Counted from the stretch's first letter, positions 35,952 to 45,753 are shown. The stretch is DNA of 64,000 nucleotides from Streptomyces decoyicus (GCF_019880305.1 NZ_CP082301.1:3658001-3722000); one strand, 5' to 3'. Made by a program: numbers and translations. The notes: a model not told the origin generated them from the sequence alone.

Positions 35952-36187
35952 CGCAGCCCGCCCCCTCGCATCCCGCAACATGAGCCCGAAATACGAACGA
36001 AGTGTAGAGCCGATCGTCGGCGGCCATCCCGGCATTCAGGGAACGGGACCGGGCCGGGGACGGGACGCCGCGGTGACACCAACTTCACTTCCACAAGGCA
36101 CCGTTGCCACCCTCCCCGGCGATGTGGATGATGCGGCGACGGGGACGTGCGGCGGCCCCGTGCCGACCTGACGACGGGGGAACCGGA

Positions 36188-38221
36188 ATGGCTGGTCAGA
36201 ACGCCTCGCAGCGCACCCACCGATACGACGCCTTCCTTTCCTACAGCCATGCGGCCGACAGCGCCAAAGCTGATCATCTGCGGCGGGGCCTGCAGAATTT
36301 CGCGCGCAGCAGCTGGCGGCAATTACGGGCGCTGCGCATCTTCCTCGACAATGCCTCGCTGGCGGCGAACCCAGGTTTGTGGCCCGAAATCGAGCGTCAT
36401 CTTGCGGATTCCGGCGCCTTTATTCTGCTCGCCTGCCCGAGGTCCGCAGACTCGGAGTGGGTGCAGAAGGAGATCAGTTGGTGGCGCGCCGGCCCCGGGG
36501 CGCGGCGGACGCTCATCGTCGTCACCGGCGGCGAGCTGACGTGGGACCACGGGACGGGGGACTTCGACTGGGAGCGCACCACCTGCCTGCCGCGCACCAT
36601 GGCGGGAATGTTCCGCGACGAGCCTCGGTGGGTCGATCTGCGGTGGATGTCGGAACAGGATCCCGGCTCGCTGCGGGACTCGCGCTTCCAGCAGTGTGTG
36701 GCCGACCTGGCGGCCCCGCTGCACGAGCGCCCCAAAGAGGACCTCATCGGTGCGGACGTCACCCGGCAGCGCAGGACGAAACGGCTCGTGCGCGGTGCGC
36801 TCGCCGTCATCACCGGTCTCGCCGTGACGGCCGGCCTGGGCTGGGTGAACGCCGTCCAGCAGCGGGACGAGGCCCAGCGGCAGGCCCGGCTGGCGACCTC
36901 CCGGCAGCTGGCCGCGACCGCTCTGAACCTGAAGGACGGAAATCTGCGGCTGGCGTCGCTGCTGGCGATCGAGGCGTACCGCATGCAGCAGTCACCCGAG
37001 GCCATCGCCACGCTGAACCGGCTCTCCACGGACAGCCCTCATCTGGTGAGCATGGTGTCGAGCGCGAAGGACATCAGCGCGCTCGCCTTCAGTACGGACG
37101 ACAAGGCGGTCGCTGTCGGGGACGAGGGCGGTGCGGTGGCGGTGCGGGGTGCCGACGGCCGCACCCTGCGTGCCCGGACCTCGCTGCCGGGCCGTATCAC
37201 GGCAGTGGGCTTCAGCGAGGACGGGAAGCGGCTGGCCGCCGGGGACAGCAAGGGCAATGTGGGGGTCCATGACCTGACGCGCAAGACACTGCGGCGGCTC
37301 GTTCCCCTGCCGAAGAGCGTTTCCTCGCTGGGATTCAGCATGGCGGGACAAGTGGCCGGCGCGGACGAGTACGGCACGGTGGCGCTGTACGAGAAGAGCG
37401 GGAAGAAGGTCCGTTCGAAGCGCCGCGGGCATTCCGGCAAGGTGACCGTCTTCCAGAACGTCGACTCCCACCTTCTGGTGCGCGACGAGGTGGGTGGCGG
37501 CGCCCTGTACACCGTGCCCGAGCTGCGCACGATCCTGGAAAGCAATCAGCTCTCGGTGCCCGCGGGCCAGTACGTGGCGGCCGTCTCCAACGGTGGCCAC
37601 TGCTTCGGCTACCTCAAATTCGGGCAGTTGATCAGCACCGGACTACCGAAGCTCAAGGGCCATGAGTCCCTCGCCGGCACCTGCCCGGACTTCCCCGCGC
37701 TCCCCAACGAGGAAGCCAGGCTGCTGGCGCTGTCCGACAACGGCCGGATGGCCGTGGGCACGGCGTCCGGCATCACGGTGGCCGACGCGCAGCCCAAAGG
37801 GCAGTCCGGCCAGCTCCGCAAGCTCACCGGTGTCGGCCGCCCCTCGCTGCTGCAGTTCTCGGACACGGGCGACAGGCTCGCTTCCGCACACGGCAGGACG
37901 GTCGCGCTGTGGAACTTCCAGCAGTCTTCCCGGACGGCTCATGCGCACGGTCTGCCCCTCTCGGACGACCAGACCATGATCCACAGCCCGTCGCTGGCCG
38001 CCGGGCCGGACGGCCAGGTCGCCTGGAGCAACCTCATGCAGGGCGACCCCGTCGTCAAGGAAACCAGGCTGCACGTCTGGAGCCCGAAGCGCCGCGGCAT
38101 GCTCATGGGCGGGGACGCCCTCCTCTACGACGCGCTCGCCTTCAGCCCCGACGGCCGGACCCTGTACGCCGGCACGGGCGGCGAGGTGCAGTCATGGCAG
38201 GTCCAGGACACCGCTTGGTGA
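36188..38221 (+). CDS. TIR-domain protein with membrane helix and WD40 propeller (N-terminal part)
   Basis: 677 residues from ATG 36188, behind GGGGGA. Residues about 12-150 are a TIR_2 domain (YDAFLSYSHAAD, LRIFLDNASL, then SEWVQKEISWW with the candidate catalytic Glu). A membrane helix (ALAVITGLAVTAGLGWV) lies near 212, followed by QRQARLATSRQLAATAL, LASLLAIEAYRM and then WD40-like blades (ALAFSTDDKAVAVGDEGG, AVGFSEDGKRLAAGD). The reading frame stops at 38221 in the middle of the propeller, and the missing blades continue in the -1 frame. TIR domains of this kind often cleave NAD+ in defence. Either the gene is frameshifted or the protein is made in two pieces. Confidence 0.85.
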   Translation: MAGQNASQRTHRYDAFLSYSHAADSAKADHLRRGLQNFARSSWRQLRALRIFLDNASLAANPGLWPEIERHLADSGAFILLACPRSADSEWVQKEISWWRAGPGARRTLIVVTGGELTWDHGTGDFDWERTTCLPRTMAGMFRDEPRWVDLRWMSEQDPGSLRDSRFQQCVADLAAPLHERPKEDLIGADVTRQRRTKRLVRGALAVITGLAVTAGLGWVNAVQQRDEAQRQARLATSRQLAATALNLKDGNLRLASLLAIEAYRMQQSPEAIATLNRLSTDSPHLVSMVSSAKDISALAFSTDDKAVAVGDEGGAVAVRGADGRTLRARTSLPGRITAVGFSEDGKRLAAGDSKGNVGVHDLTRKTLRRLVPLPKSVSSLGFSMAGQVAGADEYGTVALYEKSGKKVRSKRRGHSGKVTVFQNVDSHLLVRDEVGGGALYTVPELRTILESNQLSVPAGQYVAAVSNGGHCFGYLKFGQLISTGLPKLKGHESLAGTCPDFPALPNEEARLLALSDNGRMAVGTASGITVADAQPKGQSGQLRKLTGVGRPSLLQFSDTGDRLASAHGRTVALWNFQQSSRTAHAHGLPLSDDQTMIHSPSLAAGPDGQVAWSNLMQGDPVVKETRLHVWSPKRRGMLMGGDALLYDALAFSPDGRTLYAGTGGEVQSWQVQDTAW

Positions 38222-38997
38222 AACGGCACACGGTGACCTTCTCCGGACGGCAGGACGCCTACCGGGACCCCGTCATGATCGCCCCGCGCGCGGACGGCAC
38301 CCTGGTCATCACCACGGACGACGGGGCCGTCCATGTCGCCGGCCCGTCGGCGCAGCGCACCCGGATCGCGATACCACGCGGTACCGGCGACCCTCAGCGC
38401 GGGCTGCTCTCCTCATTGAGCAACGACGGCCGGACGGCCGCGGTGGAGAACACCAAGGGCGCCGTCGACCTCTACGACGTCGGCTCCGACCGGAAAATGC
38501 AGTCGGTTCGCCTGGACGGCGAGAAGGTGAATGCGCTCGCGCTGGCCGGCGGGGGAAACGCACTGTTCCTCGACGGCAGCAGAGGAACCTTCGCCCGCTG
38601 GGACCTGGACGAACAGCGGTTCCGCTGGCAGAGCGACGAACCGAACGGGGCCCGGGTGACCGCGAGCGCGGACGGCCGTACGGTCCTCACCCTGGCCGAC
38701 AGTGGCGCCTTGACCAGGTGGGACGCGGACACCGGGGACCGGCTGGGCGGCCCCGATATCCCCCTCCCGCTCCACACGATGTCCGGGTTCGGCGGCATCG
38801 GGGAGCACACCGGCTTCGTCATGGACAGCACAGGCACCCTGTGGACAGCCACCGAAGGCGGCGAGGTCCTCTCCTGGGACTTCTCGGTGAACTCCTGGAT
38901 CGAGGGCCTCTGCCGGATCGCCGACCGCAACCTCACCGACGCCGAATGGCGCCGCTACGTAGGAACCACCCCGCCGCCCCGTCGCACCTGCGGCTGA
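38194..38997 (+). CDS. C-terminal WD40 part of the TIR protein, in the -1 frame
   Basis: 267 residues if started at ATG 38194, which overlaps the end of the previous frame by 28 bases. It continues the propeller with DGTLVITTDDGAVHVAG, SNDGRTAAVENTKGAVDLYDVG, SADGRTVLTLADSGALTRWD and GTLWTATEGGEVLSWD. It ends with WIEGLCRIADRNLTDAEWRRYVG, the usual ending of intact NTPase- or TIR-WD40 proteins in streptomycetes. No convincing ribosome site precedes the ATG. It is most likely the displaced C-terminus of the upstream gene. Confidence 0.7.
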   Translation: MAGPGHRLVKRHTVTFSGRQDAYRDPVMIAPRADGTLVITTDDGAVHVAGPSAQRTRIAIPRGTGDPQRGLLSSLSNDGRTAAVENTKGAVDLYDVGSDRKMQSVRLDGEKVNALALAGGGNALFLDGSRGTFARWDLDEQRFRWQSDEPNGARVTASADGRTVLTLADSGALTRWDADTGDRLGGPDIPLPLHTMSGFGGIGEHTGFVMDSTGTLWTATEGGEVLSWDFSVNSWIEGLCRIADRNLTDAEWRRYVGTTPPPRRTCG

Positions 38998-39042
38998 CGG
39001 CACGGCACGGCACAACCGGCGCGGACCGATCGGCCCCGCCGC

Positions 39043-39372
39043 CTATCCGCCCGCGCTCGCGTCGTTGCCGTGCCCCTCGGGCCCAGGGACCGACGACGAC
39101 AGCCGCGTGCCCCGGCTCACCGCGACCCGGCGCGTGTCCCGCAACGCCACGGTCAGCTCAGCCGCAAGGAAGCGGAGCTCCCGCGCGGTGGCCTTGGAGT
39201 CGCCGAGCATGTCGTCGGCGTGGCCGAGCAGGTCGTCCGCCACGTCGAGCTGCATGGTCTCGATGCTGTCGGCCACGCGCGATACGTAGCCGCTGCCGTC
39301 GCCCGCGAGGAAGCACGGATTGCCGTCCGGGGTCGACCACGGCAGCAGCCGGACCGTCTGCGACTCGCTCAC
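39043..39372 (-). CDS. Small hypothetical protein
   Basis: 109 residues from GTG 39372, overlapping the stop of the preceding tiny gene by the four bases GTGA, so they are probably translationally coupled. Helical middle region (DVADDLLGHADDMLGDSKATARELRFLAAELTVAL), no signal or membrane segment. I do not recognise the family. It lies downstream of an XRE regulator in the same direction and is perhaps a partner or target of it. Confidence 0.55.
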   Translation of the reverse strand: MSESQTVRLLPWSTPDGNPCFLAGDGSGYVSRVADSIETMQLDVADDLLGHADDMLGDSKATARELRFLAAELTVALRDTRRVAVSRGTRLSSSVPGPEGHGNDASAGG

Positions 39373-39512
39373 GGCACGACCACCGCCGCTCCACACTTCA
39401 GACGCAGGTCGAGGGGCACACCGGCCACGGCCGTCCAGAAGGCGCGGGGGCGGGCACTTGGCATGCGTACCTGCTGCCGCCGCTCATGCGCCACGAGATA
39501 CGGCCGGACCAT
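39369..39512 (-). CDS. Very small hypothetical protein upstream of 39043 gene
   Basis: 47 residues (MVRPYLVAHERRQQ to the end) from ATG 39512 with GAGGA seven bases upstream. Four-base overlap with the next gene. The sequence is basic with no known motif. Too short to assign; coupling to its neighbour is the main support. Confidence 0.45.
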   Translation of the reverse strand: MVRPYLVAHERRQQVRMPSARPRAFWTAVAGVPLDLRLKCGAAVVVP

Positions 39513-39809
39513 GACGGTGTCCTCACCCCGCAGCACCGGCACACGCGTCAGGCGCCCGGCCGCTGCGGCCCCGCGGGGTTCGGAAGGATGGGTAACGTCC
39601 CCCCGGTGACGGCCCGGCGGCGGCAGCAATAACCGCAACAACGGCTCGAAGATCCGGGCGATACAGTGCGGCACGTCGACCTGCTTTCCTCAGGTTGGCC
39701 ATGCCCCCGAGCCGCCGTTGACGCCGTCGCGGGGGCCTTCGGTAGTCGTACGAGGACTGACCGTAGGGGCCTTGAGGAGGTAGCGGGGGCACACTTTGCA
39801 CCCCCTCGG

Positions 39810-41060
39810 TCAGGCGGCCAATACACCGATCCTGACGGCGAGTTCGCTCGCCCGGCGTCGCTGGGACGGGCTCTTGGACTCCGCCTCTTCGAGGACGATG
39901 CGTCGCGCATAGCCGTTGTACCGGACGGTTTCCGGCGCCGCCTCGTACGCCTTGCCGAGGGCGGCCAAGGCGGCTTCCGCCTGTCCGTCGAGTTGATAAC
40001 CGCGCGCTTCCTCGATCCGGTGCCGCGCACGCCGCGGCCGGGAGGGGATCGTCGTGGTGTCGGCAGCGGCCACCTGCCGCACGCTCTCCGCCCCCGCGTG
40101 CAACTCGACCGCGAGGGTGACCGCGTGGGCTCCCATGACGGCCCGGGAGAACGATGTCACGGGGTGGTAGTAGTCGGCGGGCAGCCGCTCCGCCATGGCA
40201 CGTGCCGTATCCCAGTAGCGCCAGGCGGTTCCGGCGTCCCCCCGGCGGGCGGCGGTGTAGCCCGCCTCGAATTGCAGCGCTCCGGCAATGGCGAGCACCT
40301 CGTCGCCGGCGTCCGGCAAGAACGCTTCCAGGTAGCGGAGCGTCTCCAGGTTCACCGCGTCGGCGGCGTCGAAGTGTGCGTGCCCACTGTCGCGGTGTGC
40401 CTGGGTCGCCAGCCACGCGGAGACGCCGATGGTGTGCGGGTCCTCGGATTCCTGCGCGGAAATCATCCCCCGCTCCACGACCCGCCACAGCAGCGAGGCG
40501 TCCGGCTGGTACGCGAGAAAGAACTGGCTCAGGCTGTACGCCTCGGACAACAGTCGTTGCGCCACGCGCCGCTCGCCCGCCGAGTCGGCTTGCAGTACCG
40601 CCAGCTGCGCATCCCTTATGAGTTCCGGCAGGAGAGCCCCGATGACGTCGCGGTGGTTCGGCGCGGAATGCCGGGCACCCCACGCGCGGACGAGGCGCTC
40701 CCTGAGGTGCGCCGCCGTCGGAGCTTCCCGTCGCGTCGTCAAAGGGAACGTATTGAGGGCCGCCCGTACCGCGGGCAGTCGGGCGTGCCCAGGCCCGGCG
40801 AACATGGCGATCGCCATCGACTGATCACCCGTGAGGTCGGAGAGATCCCTGACCCTGAGGGCCTCCGCAATACGCAAGATCGTGGGCAGCTTGGGCATGT
40901 GCAGGCGCCCGCCCTCGATCTGCTTGACCCAGCTCGGCGACTTGCCCAGCAGCCCGGCCAGGACATTGCGGCTCATCCCTCTACGGGTCCGCAGGATCTG
41001 CATGCGCTGACCAAAGGCAACCGGCTCGGCGAACGGGTCCGGCGTGGCATCTGAAGACAC
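39810..41060 (-). CDS. XRE-family regulator with TPR-like C-terminal domain
   Basis: 416 residues; GTG 41060 is preceded by GAGGGG. The N-terminal HTH is clear: MQILRTRRGMSRNVLAGLLGKSPSWVKQIEGGRL, then LPTILRIAEAL. The remaining 340 residues are alpha-helical, TPR-like (SEAYSLSQFFLAYQ, AWLATQAHRDSG, ALQFEAGYTAARRGDAGTAWRYWDTA). Regulators with this architecture are common in Streptomyces and some sense small ligands or peptides through the TPR region. It may control the two small genes that follow in the same direction. Confidence 0.88.
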   Translation of the reverse strand: MSSDATPDPFAEPVAFGQRMQILRTRRGMSRNVLAGLLGKSPSWVKQIEGGRLHMPKLPTILRIAEALRVRDLSDLTGDQSMAIAMFAGPGHARLPAVRAALNTFPLTTRREAPTAAHLRERLVRAWGARHSAPNHRDVIGALLPELIRDAQLAVLQADSAGERRVAQRLLSEAYSLSQFFLAYQPDASLLWRVVERGMISAQESEDPHTIGVSAWLATQAHRDSGHAHFDAADAVNLETLRYLEAFLPDAGDEVLAIAGALQFEAGYTAARRGDAGTAWRYWDTARAMAERLPADYYHPVTSFSRAVMGAHAVTLAVELHAGAESVRQVAAADTTTIPSRPRRARHRIEEARGYQLDGQAEAALAALGKAYEAAPETVRYNGYARRIVLEEAESKSPSQRRRASELAVRIGVLAA

Positions 41061-41218
41061 AGCCTTGCCCCTCTCTGTGCAGCTCGTCACAGCCAGAGTA
41101 CGGGGCCGGGCCCTCCTTGTTGATCCCTTGTGGAAACCGCTGCGGGGGCGGGTCCGGGGAGCGGATCACCCGTGGGGGCTCAATGCCGAGCCCCCACCCG
41201 TCACCCTCGTTCCCTCCC

Positions 41219-42451
41219 TCAATCTCCCTCCGCCGACGCCGCCCAAAGCCCCTCCCCCGTCAACCCCAGCAGCGAAATCGCGTTCCCCCGAACGATCTGT
41301 TCCACCACGTCCGGTGCCAGGTGCCCCATCTGGGACTCGCCGACCTCCCTCGACTTGGGCCAGGTCGAATCGGAGTGCGGGTAGTCCGTCTCGTAGAGGA
41401 CGTTGCCGACGCCGATGGCGTCCAGGTTCTTCAGGCCGAAGGCGTCGTCGAAGAAGCAGCCGTAGATGTGCTCGGTGAAGAGTTCGGACGGCGGGCGGAG
41501 GACCTTGTCGGCGACCCCGCCCCAGCCGCGGTTCTCCTCCCACACCACGTTCGCACGTTCGAGGATGTACGGGATCCAGCCGATCTGGCCCTCGGCGTAC
41601 ATGATCTTCAGGTCGGGGAAGCGGTCGAACTTGCCGCTCATCAGCCAGTCGACCATCGAGAAGCAGCAGTTGGCGAAGGTGATCGTGGAGCCCACGGCGG
41701 GCGGGGCGTCTGCGGAGGTCGACGGCATCTTCGACGAGGAGCCGATGTGCATCGCGATGACCGTGCCGGTCTCGTCGCAGGCACGCAGGAACGGGTCCCA
41801 GTAGTCGGTGTGAATGCTGGGCAGCCCCAGATGCGGCGGGATCTCGCTGAAGCAGACCGCCCGTACGCCGCGGGCCGCGTTGCGCCGCACCTCCGCGGCG
41901 GCCAGCTCCGCGTCCCAGAGGGGGACGAGGGTCAGCGGGATCAGCCGGCCCCGCGCCTGCGGGCCGCACCACTCCTCCACCATCCAGTCGTTGTACGCGC
42001 GCACGCCCAGCAGCCCCAGTTCGCGGTCCTTGGCCTCGGTGAAGGTCTGGCCGCAGAAGCGGGGGAAGGTGGGGAAGCAGAGGGCGGACTGGACGTGGTT
42101 GACGTCCATGTCGGCCAGCCGTTCGGGCACGCTGAAGGAGCCCGGACGCATCTGCTCGTAGGTGATGCCTTCGAGCTTGATGTCGTCACGGGAGTAGCCG
42201 ACGGCGGTGTCGAGGCGGGTCAGCGGTCGGTGCAGATCTTCGTAGACCCACCAGTCGGCTATCGGCCCGTCGTCCCCCGCGGCACCCATCTTCGGGGCGA
42301 ACTTCCCGCCCACGAACGTCATTTCCTTCAGGGGCGCCCGGACGATGCGCGGACCGATGTCGTGGTACTTCGACGGGAGCCGGTCCCGCCAGACGCTGGG
42401 GGGCTCCACCGTGTGGTCGTCCACCGAAATGATCTTGGGGAAGGTCTCCAT
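41219..42451 (-). CDS. Amidohydrolase_2 family metal-dependent hydrolase/decarboxylase
   Basis: 410 residues from ATG 42451; the in-frame ATG 42490 would run through the operator. The TIM-barrel amidohydrolase shows ISVDDHTVEPP at the N-terminus, MHIGSSS in the middle, and ETDYPHSDSTWP near the end, holding the usual Asp-His. Relatives include ACMSD-type decarboxylases and many uncharacterised proteins in actinobacterial catabolism. A perfect CTGACG operator lies 22 bases upstream of the start. No good ribosome site is seen, so the mRNA may be almost leaderless. Confidence 0.9.
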   Translation of the reverse strand: METFPKIISVDDHTVEPPSVWRDRLPSKYHDIGPRIVRAPLKEMTFVGGKFAPKMGAAGDDGPIADWWVYEDLHRPLTRLDTAVGYSRDDIKLEGITYEQMRPGSFSVPERLADMDVNHVQSALCFPTFPRFCGQTFTEAKDRELGLLGVRAYNDWMVEEWCGPQARGRLIPLTLVPLWDAELAAAEVRRNAARGVRAVCFSEIPPHLGLPSIHTDYWDPFLRACDETGTVIAMHIGSSSKMPSTSADAPPAVGSTITFANCCFSMVDWLMSGKFDRFPDLKIMYAEGQIGWIPYILERANVVWEENRGWGGVADKVLRPPSELFTEHIYGCFFDDAFGLKNLDAIGVGNVLYETDYPHSDSTWPKSREVGESQMGHLAPDVVEQIVRGNAISLLGLTGEGLWAASAEGD

Positions 42452-42807
42452 GGCCGACACGGTAGCGCTGATCTGACGATCCGTCAGCAATGAGTCGTGC
42501 CTTCAGTGGAGGGGTGGCGGCGGCTGACGCGAAGTCAGTGGAAGTGGAGAGACGGGTGAGCGAGAGCGGAAGAGCTCGATGGGGCGCGTTCGGAGCGCAG
42601 AGAGGCAACTACCGGCCAATGGGCGCACGGAAGCGGAATCTCGCGCCTCCCTGTGCGCCGGCGCATACCCGTCCTGATCACCCGAGGAGGCTTTGTGGAT
42701 GCTCCGGACCCCTACTGACGTAAGGCGCCGTGACAAGGCAGACTGACCGTTGCGCTCGGTGAACCGATGCGAACGGTACGAACGGATGGCACAGGGCAGG
42801 TGGACAC
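42452..42807. other. Divergent intergenic region between amidohydrolase and afsR
   Basis: About 356 bases holding the amidohydrolase operator and presumably the afsR promoter. The half nearest afsR contains a direct repeat of GAACGG (GAACGGTACGAACGG near 42770). No gene seen. Confidence 0.5.
42473..42487. promoter_or_regulatory. CTGACG operator of amidohydrolase gene
   Basis: Perfect palindrome arms: CTGACG-ATC-CGTCAG, 22 bases upstream of ATG 42451. Confidence 0.75.
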
Positions 42808-45753
42808 ATGGACGACAGTCCGGGGCAGGGGCGGGAGCGGCTCCGCTTCTCCGTGCTCGGTCCCGTGCGGGCCTGGCGCGGCGAAACACCGCTGGCGGCG
42901 GGGTCCCCGCAGCAGCGTGCGTTGCTTGCCGCACTGCTGCTGCGCGGCGGGCGTACCGCCACCGCACCCGAGCTCGTCGACGCGTTGTGGGGCGACGAAC
43001 CGCCGCACGCCGCGCTCGCCGCGCTCCGTACGTACGCCTCAAGGCTCCGCAAGGCGCTCGGCGATGACGCCGCCGCCCTGGTCAGCGAGTCCGGCGGCTA
43101 CGCGATCCGGTCGGTGGACGGCCGCCCGCTGGACCTCGACCACGACCATGCCGAGCAGTACGCGGCCGAGGCCGAGAAGGCCAAGGCCGCCGGTGACCGC
43201 GGCCGGGCCCGCGAACTCCTCGACGCCGCGCTCGCGCAGTGGGACGGCGAACCGCTGGCCGGCCTCGCCGGTCCGTACGCCGACACCCAGCGCACCCGCC
43301 TCGACGAGTGGCACCTGACCCTGCTGGAGACCCGCCTCGAACTCGACCTGGAGCTCGGGTGCCACGCCGAGGCGGTCTCCGAGCTGACCGCCCTCACCGC
43401 CGCTCACCCGCTCCGCGAGCGGCTGCGGGAACTCCTCATGCTCGCGCTGTACCGCAGCGGCCGGCAGGCCGAGGCGCTCGCCGTCTACGCCGACACCCGC
43501 CGGCTGCTCGACGAGGAACTGGCTGTCGAGCCCTGCGCCTCGCTCTCCGAGCTCCAGCAGCGGATCCTCCGGGCCGACCCGGAGCTGGACGCACCCGTCA
43601 TCGTCAGCTTCGACGCGAACACCAGCGGCCCCGCCGTGGTGCGCCCGCAGCAACTGCCCGCCACCGTCGCCGACTTCACCGGCCGCGCCGCCTTCGTCTC
43701 CGAACTCGGCGATCAACTCGCCACCGCCGAGGGCAGCGTCATGGCCGTCTCGGCGCTCACCGGCATCGGCGGCGTCGGAAAGACCACCCTCGCCGTCCAT
43801 GTCGCCCACGCCGCGCGCGACCACTTCCCCGACGGGCAGCTCTACGTCGACCTCCAGGGCGCCGGGCACAACCCCTCCCAGCCGGTGGCCGTCCTCGGCG
43901 CCTTCCTCCGCGCCCTGGGCACGCCCGACGCCTCCATCCCCGACGGCCTGGCGGAGCGCTCCGCCCTCTACCGCTCCACCCTCGCCGGCCGACGTGTCCT
44001 GGCACTGCTGGACAACGCCCGGGACGCCTCCCAGGTCCGGCCGCTGCTGCCCGGTACGGAGGGCTGCGCCGCGCTGGTCACCAGCCGCGCCCGGATGAAC
44101 GACCTGGCCGGTGCGCACCTCATCGATCTCGATGTGATGAGCCCGGAGGAAGCGCTCTCCCTCTTCACCCGGATCGTCGGCGAGGAGCGCGTCACCTCGG
44201 AGCGGCAGGCCGCCATGGCCGTCGTCGGGGCCTGCGGCTTCCTGCCGCTGGCCATCCGTATCGCCGCCTCCCGGCTTGCCGCCCGCCGTACGTGGACGGT
44301 CTCCATCCTGGCGCGCAAGCTCGCCGACGAGCGCCGCCGCCTGGACGAACTCCGCGCCGGCGACCTCGCCGTCAAGGCCACCTTCGAACTCGGCTACGGC
44401 CAGCTGGAGCCCCAGCAGGCCCGCGCCTTCCGCCTGCTGGGCCTGGCCGACGGGCCGGACATCTCGCTTGCGGCGGCGGCCGCCATCCTCGGCCTGGACC
44501 CTGACGCCGCCGAAGGCCTCGTCGAGTCCCTTGTCGACGCCAGTCTTCTGGAATCCGCCGCCCCCTGCCGCTACCGCTTTCACGACCTGGTGCGGCTGTA
44601 CGCGCGGGACTGTGCGGAGCGTGATGAGCATCCGCCGTCGGAGCGCGACGCGGCGCTGTCGCGGTTGTTGGACTTCTATCTGGCCACGGCCACCCAGGTA
44701 TACGCACTGGAACGGCCCGGCGACCGGCTGGTCGACCATGTGGCGACGCCGCAGCACCAGTGCGGCCTGAAGTTCCAGGACTCCACGGTCGCACTTGAGT
44801 GGCTGTTCAGCGAGGCACGCTGCCTGCTCGCCTGCGCCCAGCAGTCCGACAGCCCAGCCTATCTGCGGCGTGCGGTCGACCTGTTGCTGGTCACCCGGGA
44901 TCTGTCCGAGTCCGGCGCCGACGCGTTGCAGTACGCCCAGGCCAACACCCTTCTGCTCGAAGCCGCCCGCAATGCGGAGGACCAGCTGGCCGAGGCCCGC
45001 GCCCACACGGCGCTGGCGGCGGCCCACACGCTCGCCGGTCGCCTCGGCCAGGCTGAGGAGCACGCCAAGTCGGCGATGTTGCTGGGCCTGGCAAGCGGAG
45101 ATCCGTTCTCTACCTCCAATGCGCCCAATGAGCGGGGCATCATCGCGGGTTCCCAGCAGCGGCATGCCGACGCCGAGGCATATCTCGATCAGGCGCTGGC
45201 AGCCTTCCGCGCCGACCACAACAAGCAGTCCGAGGCCAGTGCTCTGTGCAATCTCTCCCGCGTCCATCTGAACTCCGGGCGGGTCGAGAGCGCCATTGCG
45301 TTGGCAGCGGACGGCATCGCCATCTATCGCGAGTCGGGAGCGACCCGCCGGCTTCCCAACGGAATGTACGCGCTGGCGATGGCCTATACCCGTGCCGGGC
45401 GGCTGACCGACGCCACCGATCAGCTTTCCGAAGCTCTGGCGATGTTCCAGGCGAACCGGCAGCGCTTCTGGGTGGCGATGACCCACTTCCGGCTGGCCGA
45501 GGTCAGCATTGCCGACCACCGGCCGGCTGACGCCGCCAACCGCGCCGAGCAAGCCCTGACCGCGTTGCGCGGCGTCGGCGGAGAATGGTGGCGTGCCAAC
45601 ATGCTGACCCTGCTGGGGCGAGCGTTGAACGAGATAGGGCACACCCGCCGCGCCCGCGTGTGCTGGCAAGAGGCCCTCTCCGTCTACGAGGGCCTCGGCT
45701 CCCCGGAAGGCCGTGAAGTCCAAGCGCTGCTGACGCACGTATCGTTCGCGTGA
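42808..45753 (+). CDS. afsR: AfsR-type SARP regulator: winged helix, BTAD, NB-ARC, TPR
   Basis: 981 residues from ATG 42808 (AGGTGG five bases upstream). Domain order: OmpR-type winged helix about 12-100 (LRFSVLGPVRAWRGE, SPQQRALLAALLLRGG), BTAD 105-255, NB-ARC with Walker A GIGGVGKTT at 319-327, and C-terminal TPRs (about 680-975). Architecture and length match AfsR of Streptomyces coelicolor, about 990 residues, a global activator of antibiotic synthesis phosphorylated by AfsK. The AfsS-like gene lies immediately downstream, as in S. coelicolor, and an AfsK-like kinase is 9 kb further on. AfsR activates afsS by binding its promoter. Confidence 0.85.
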   Translation: MDDSPGQGRERLRFSVLGPVRAWRGETPLAAGSPQQRALLAALLLRGGRTATAPELVDALWGDEPPHAALAALRTYASRLRKALGDDAAALVSESGGYAIRSVDGRPLDLDHDHAEQYAAEAEKAKAAGDRGRARELLDAALAQWDGEPLAGLAGPYADTQRTRLDEWHLTLLETRLELDLELGCHAEAVSELTALTAAHPLRERLRELLMLALYRSGRQAEALAVYADTRRLLDEELAVEPCASLSELQQRILRADPELDAPVIVSFDANTSGPAVVRPQQLPATVADFTGRAAFVSELGDQLATAEGSVMAVSALTGIGGVGKTTLAVHVAHAARDHFPDGQLYVDLQGAGHNPSQPVAVLGAFLRALGTPDASIPDGLAERSALYRSTLAGRRVLALLDNARDASQVRPLLPGTEGCAALVTSRARMNDLAGAHLIDLDVMSPEEALSLFTRIVGEERVTSERQAAMAVVGACGFLPLAIRIAASRLAARRTWTVSILARKLADERRRLDELRAGDLAVKATFELGYGQLEPQQARAFRLLGLADGPDISLAAAAAILGLDPDAAEGLVESLVDASLLESAAPCRYRFHDLVRLYARDCAERDEHPPSERDAALSRLLDFYLATATQVYALERPGDRLVDHVATPQHQCGLKFQDSTVALEWLFSEARCLLACAQQSDSPAYLRRAVDLLLVTRDLSESGADALQYAQANTLLLEAARNAEDQLAEARAHTALAAAHTLAGRLGQAEEHAKSAMLLGLASGDPFSTSNAPNERGIIAGSQQRHADAEAYLDQALAAFRADHNKQSEASALCNLSRVHLNSGRVESAIALAADGIAIYRESGATRRLPNGMYALAMAYTRAGRLTDATDQLSEALAMFQANRQRFWVAMTHFRLAEVSIADHRPADAANRAEQALTALRGVGGEWWRANMLTLLGRALNEIGHTRRARVCWQEALSVYEGLGSPEGREVQALLTHVSFA

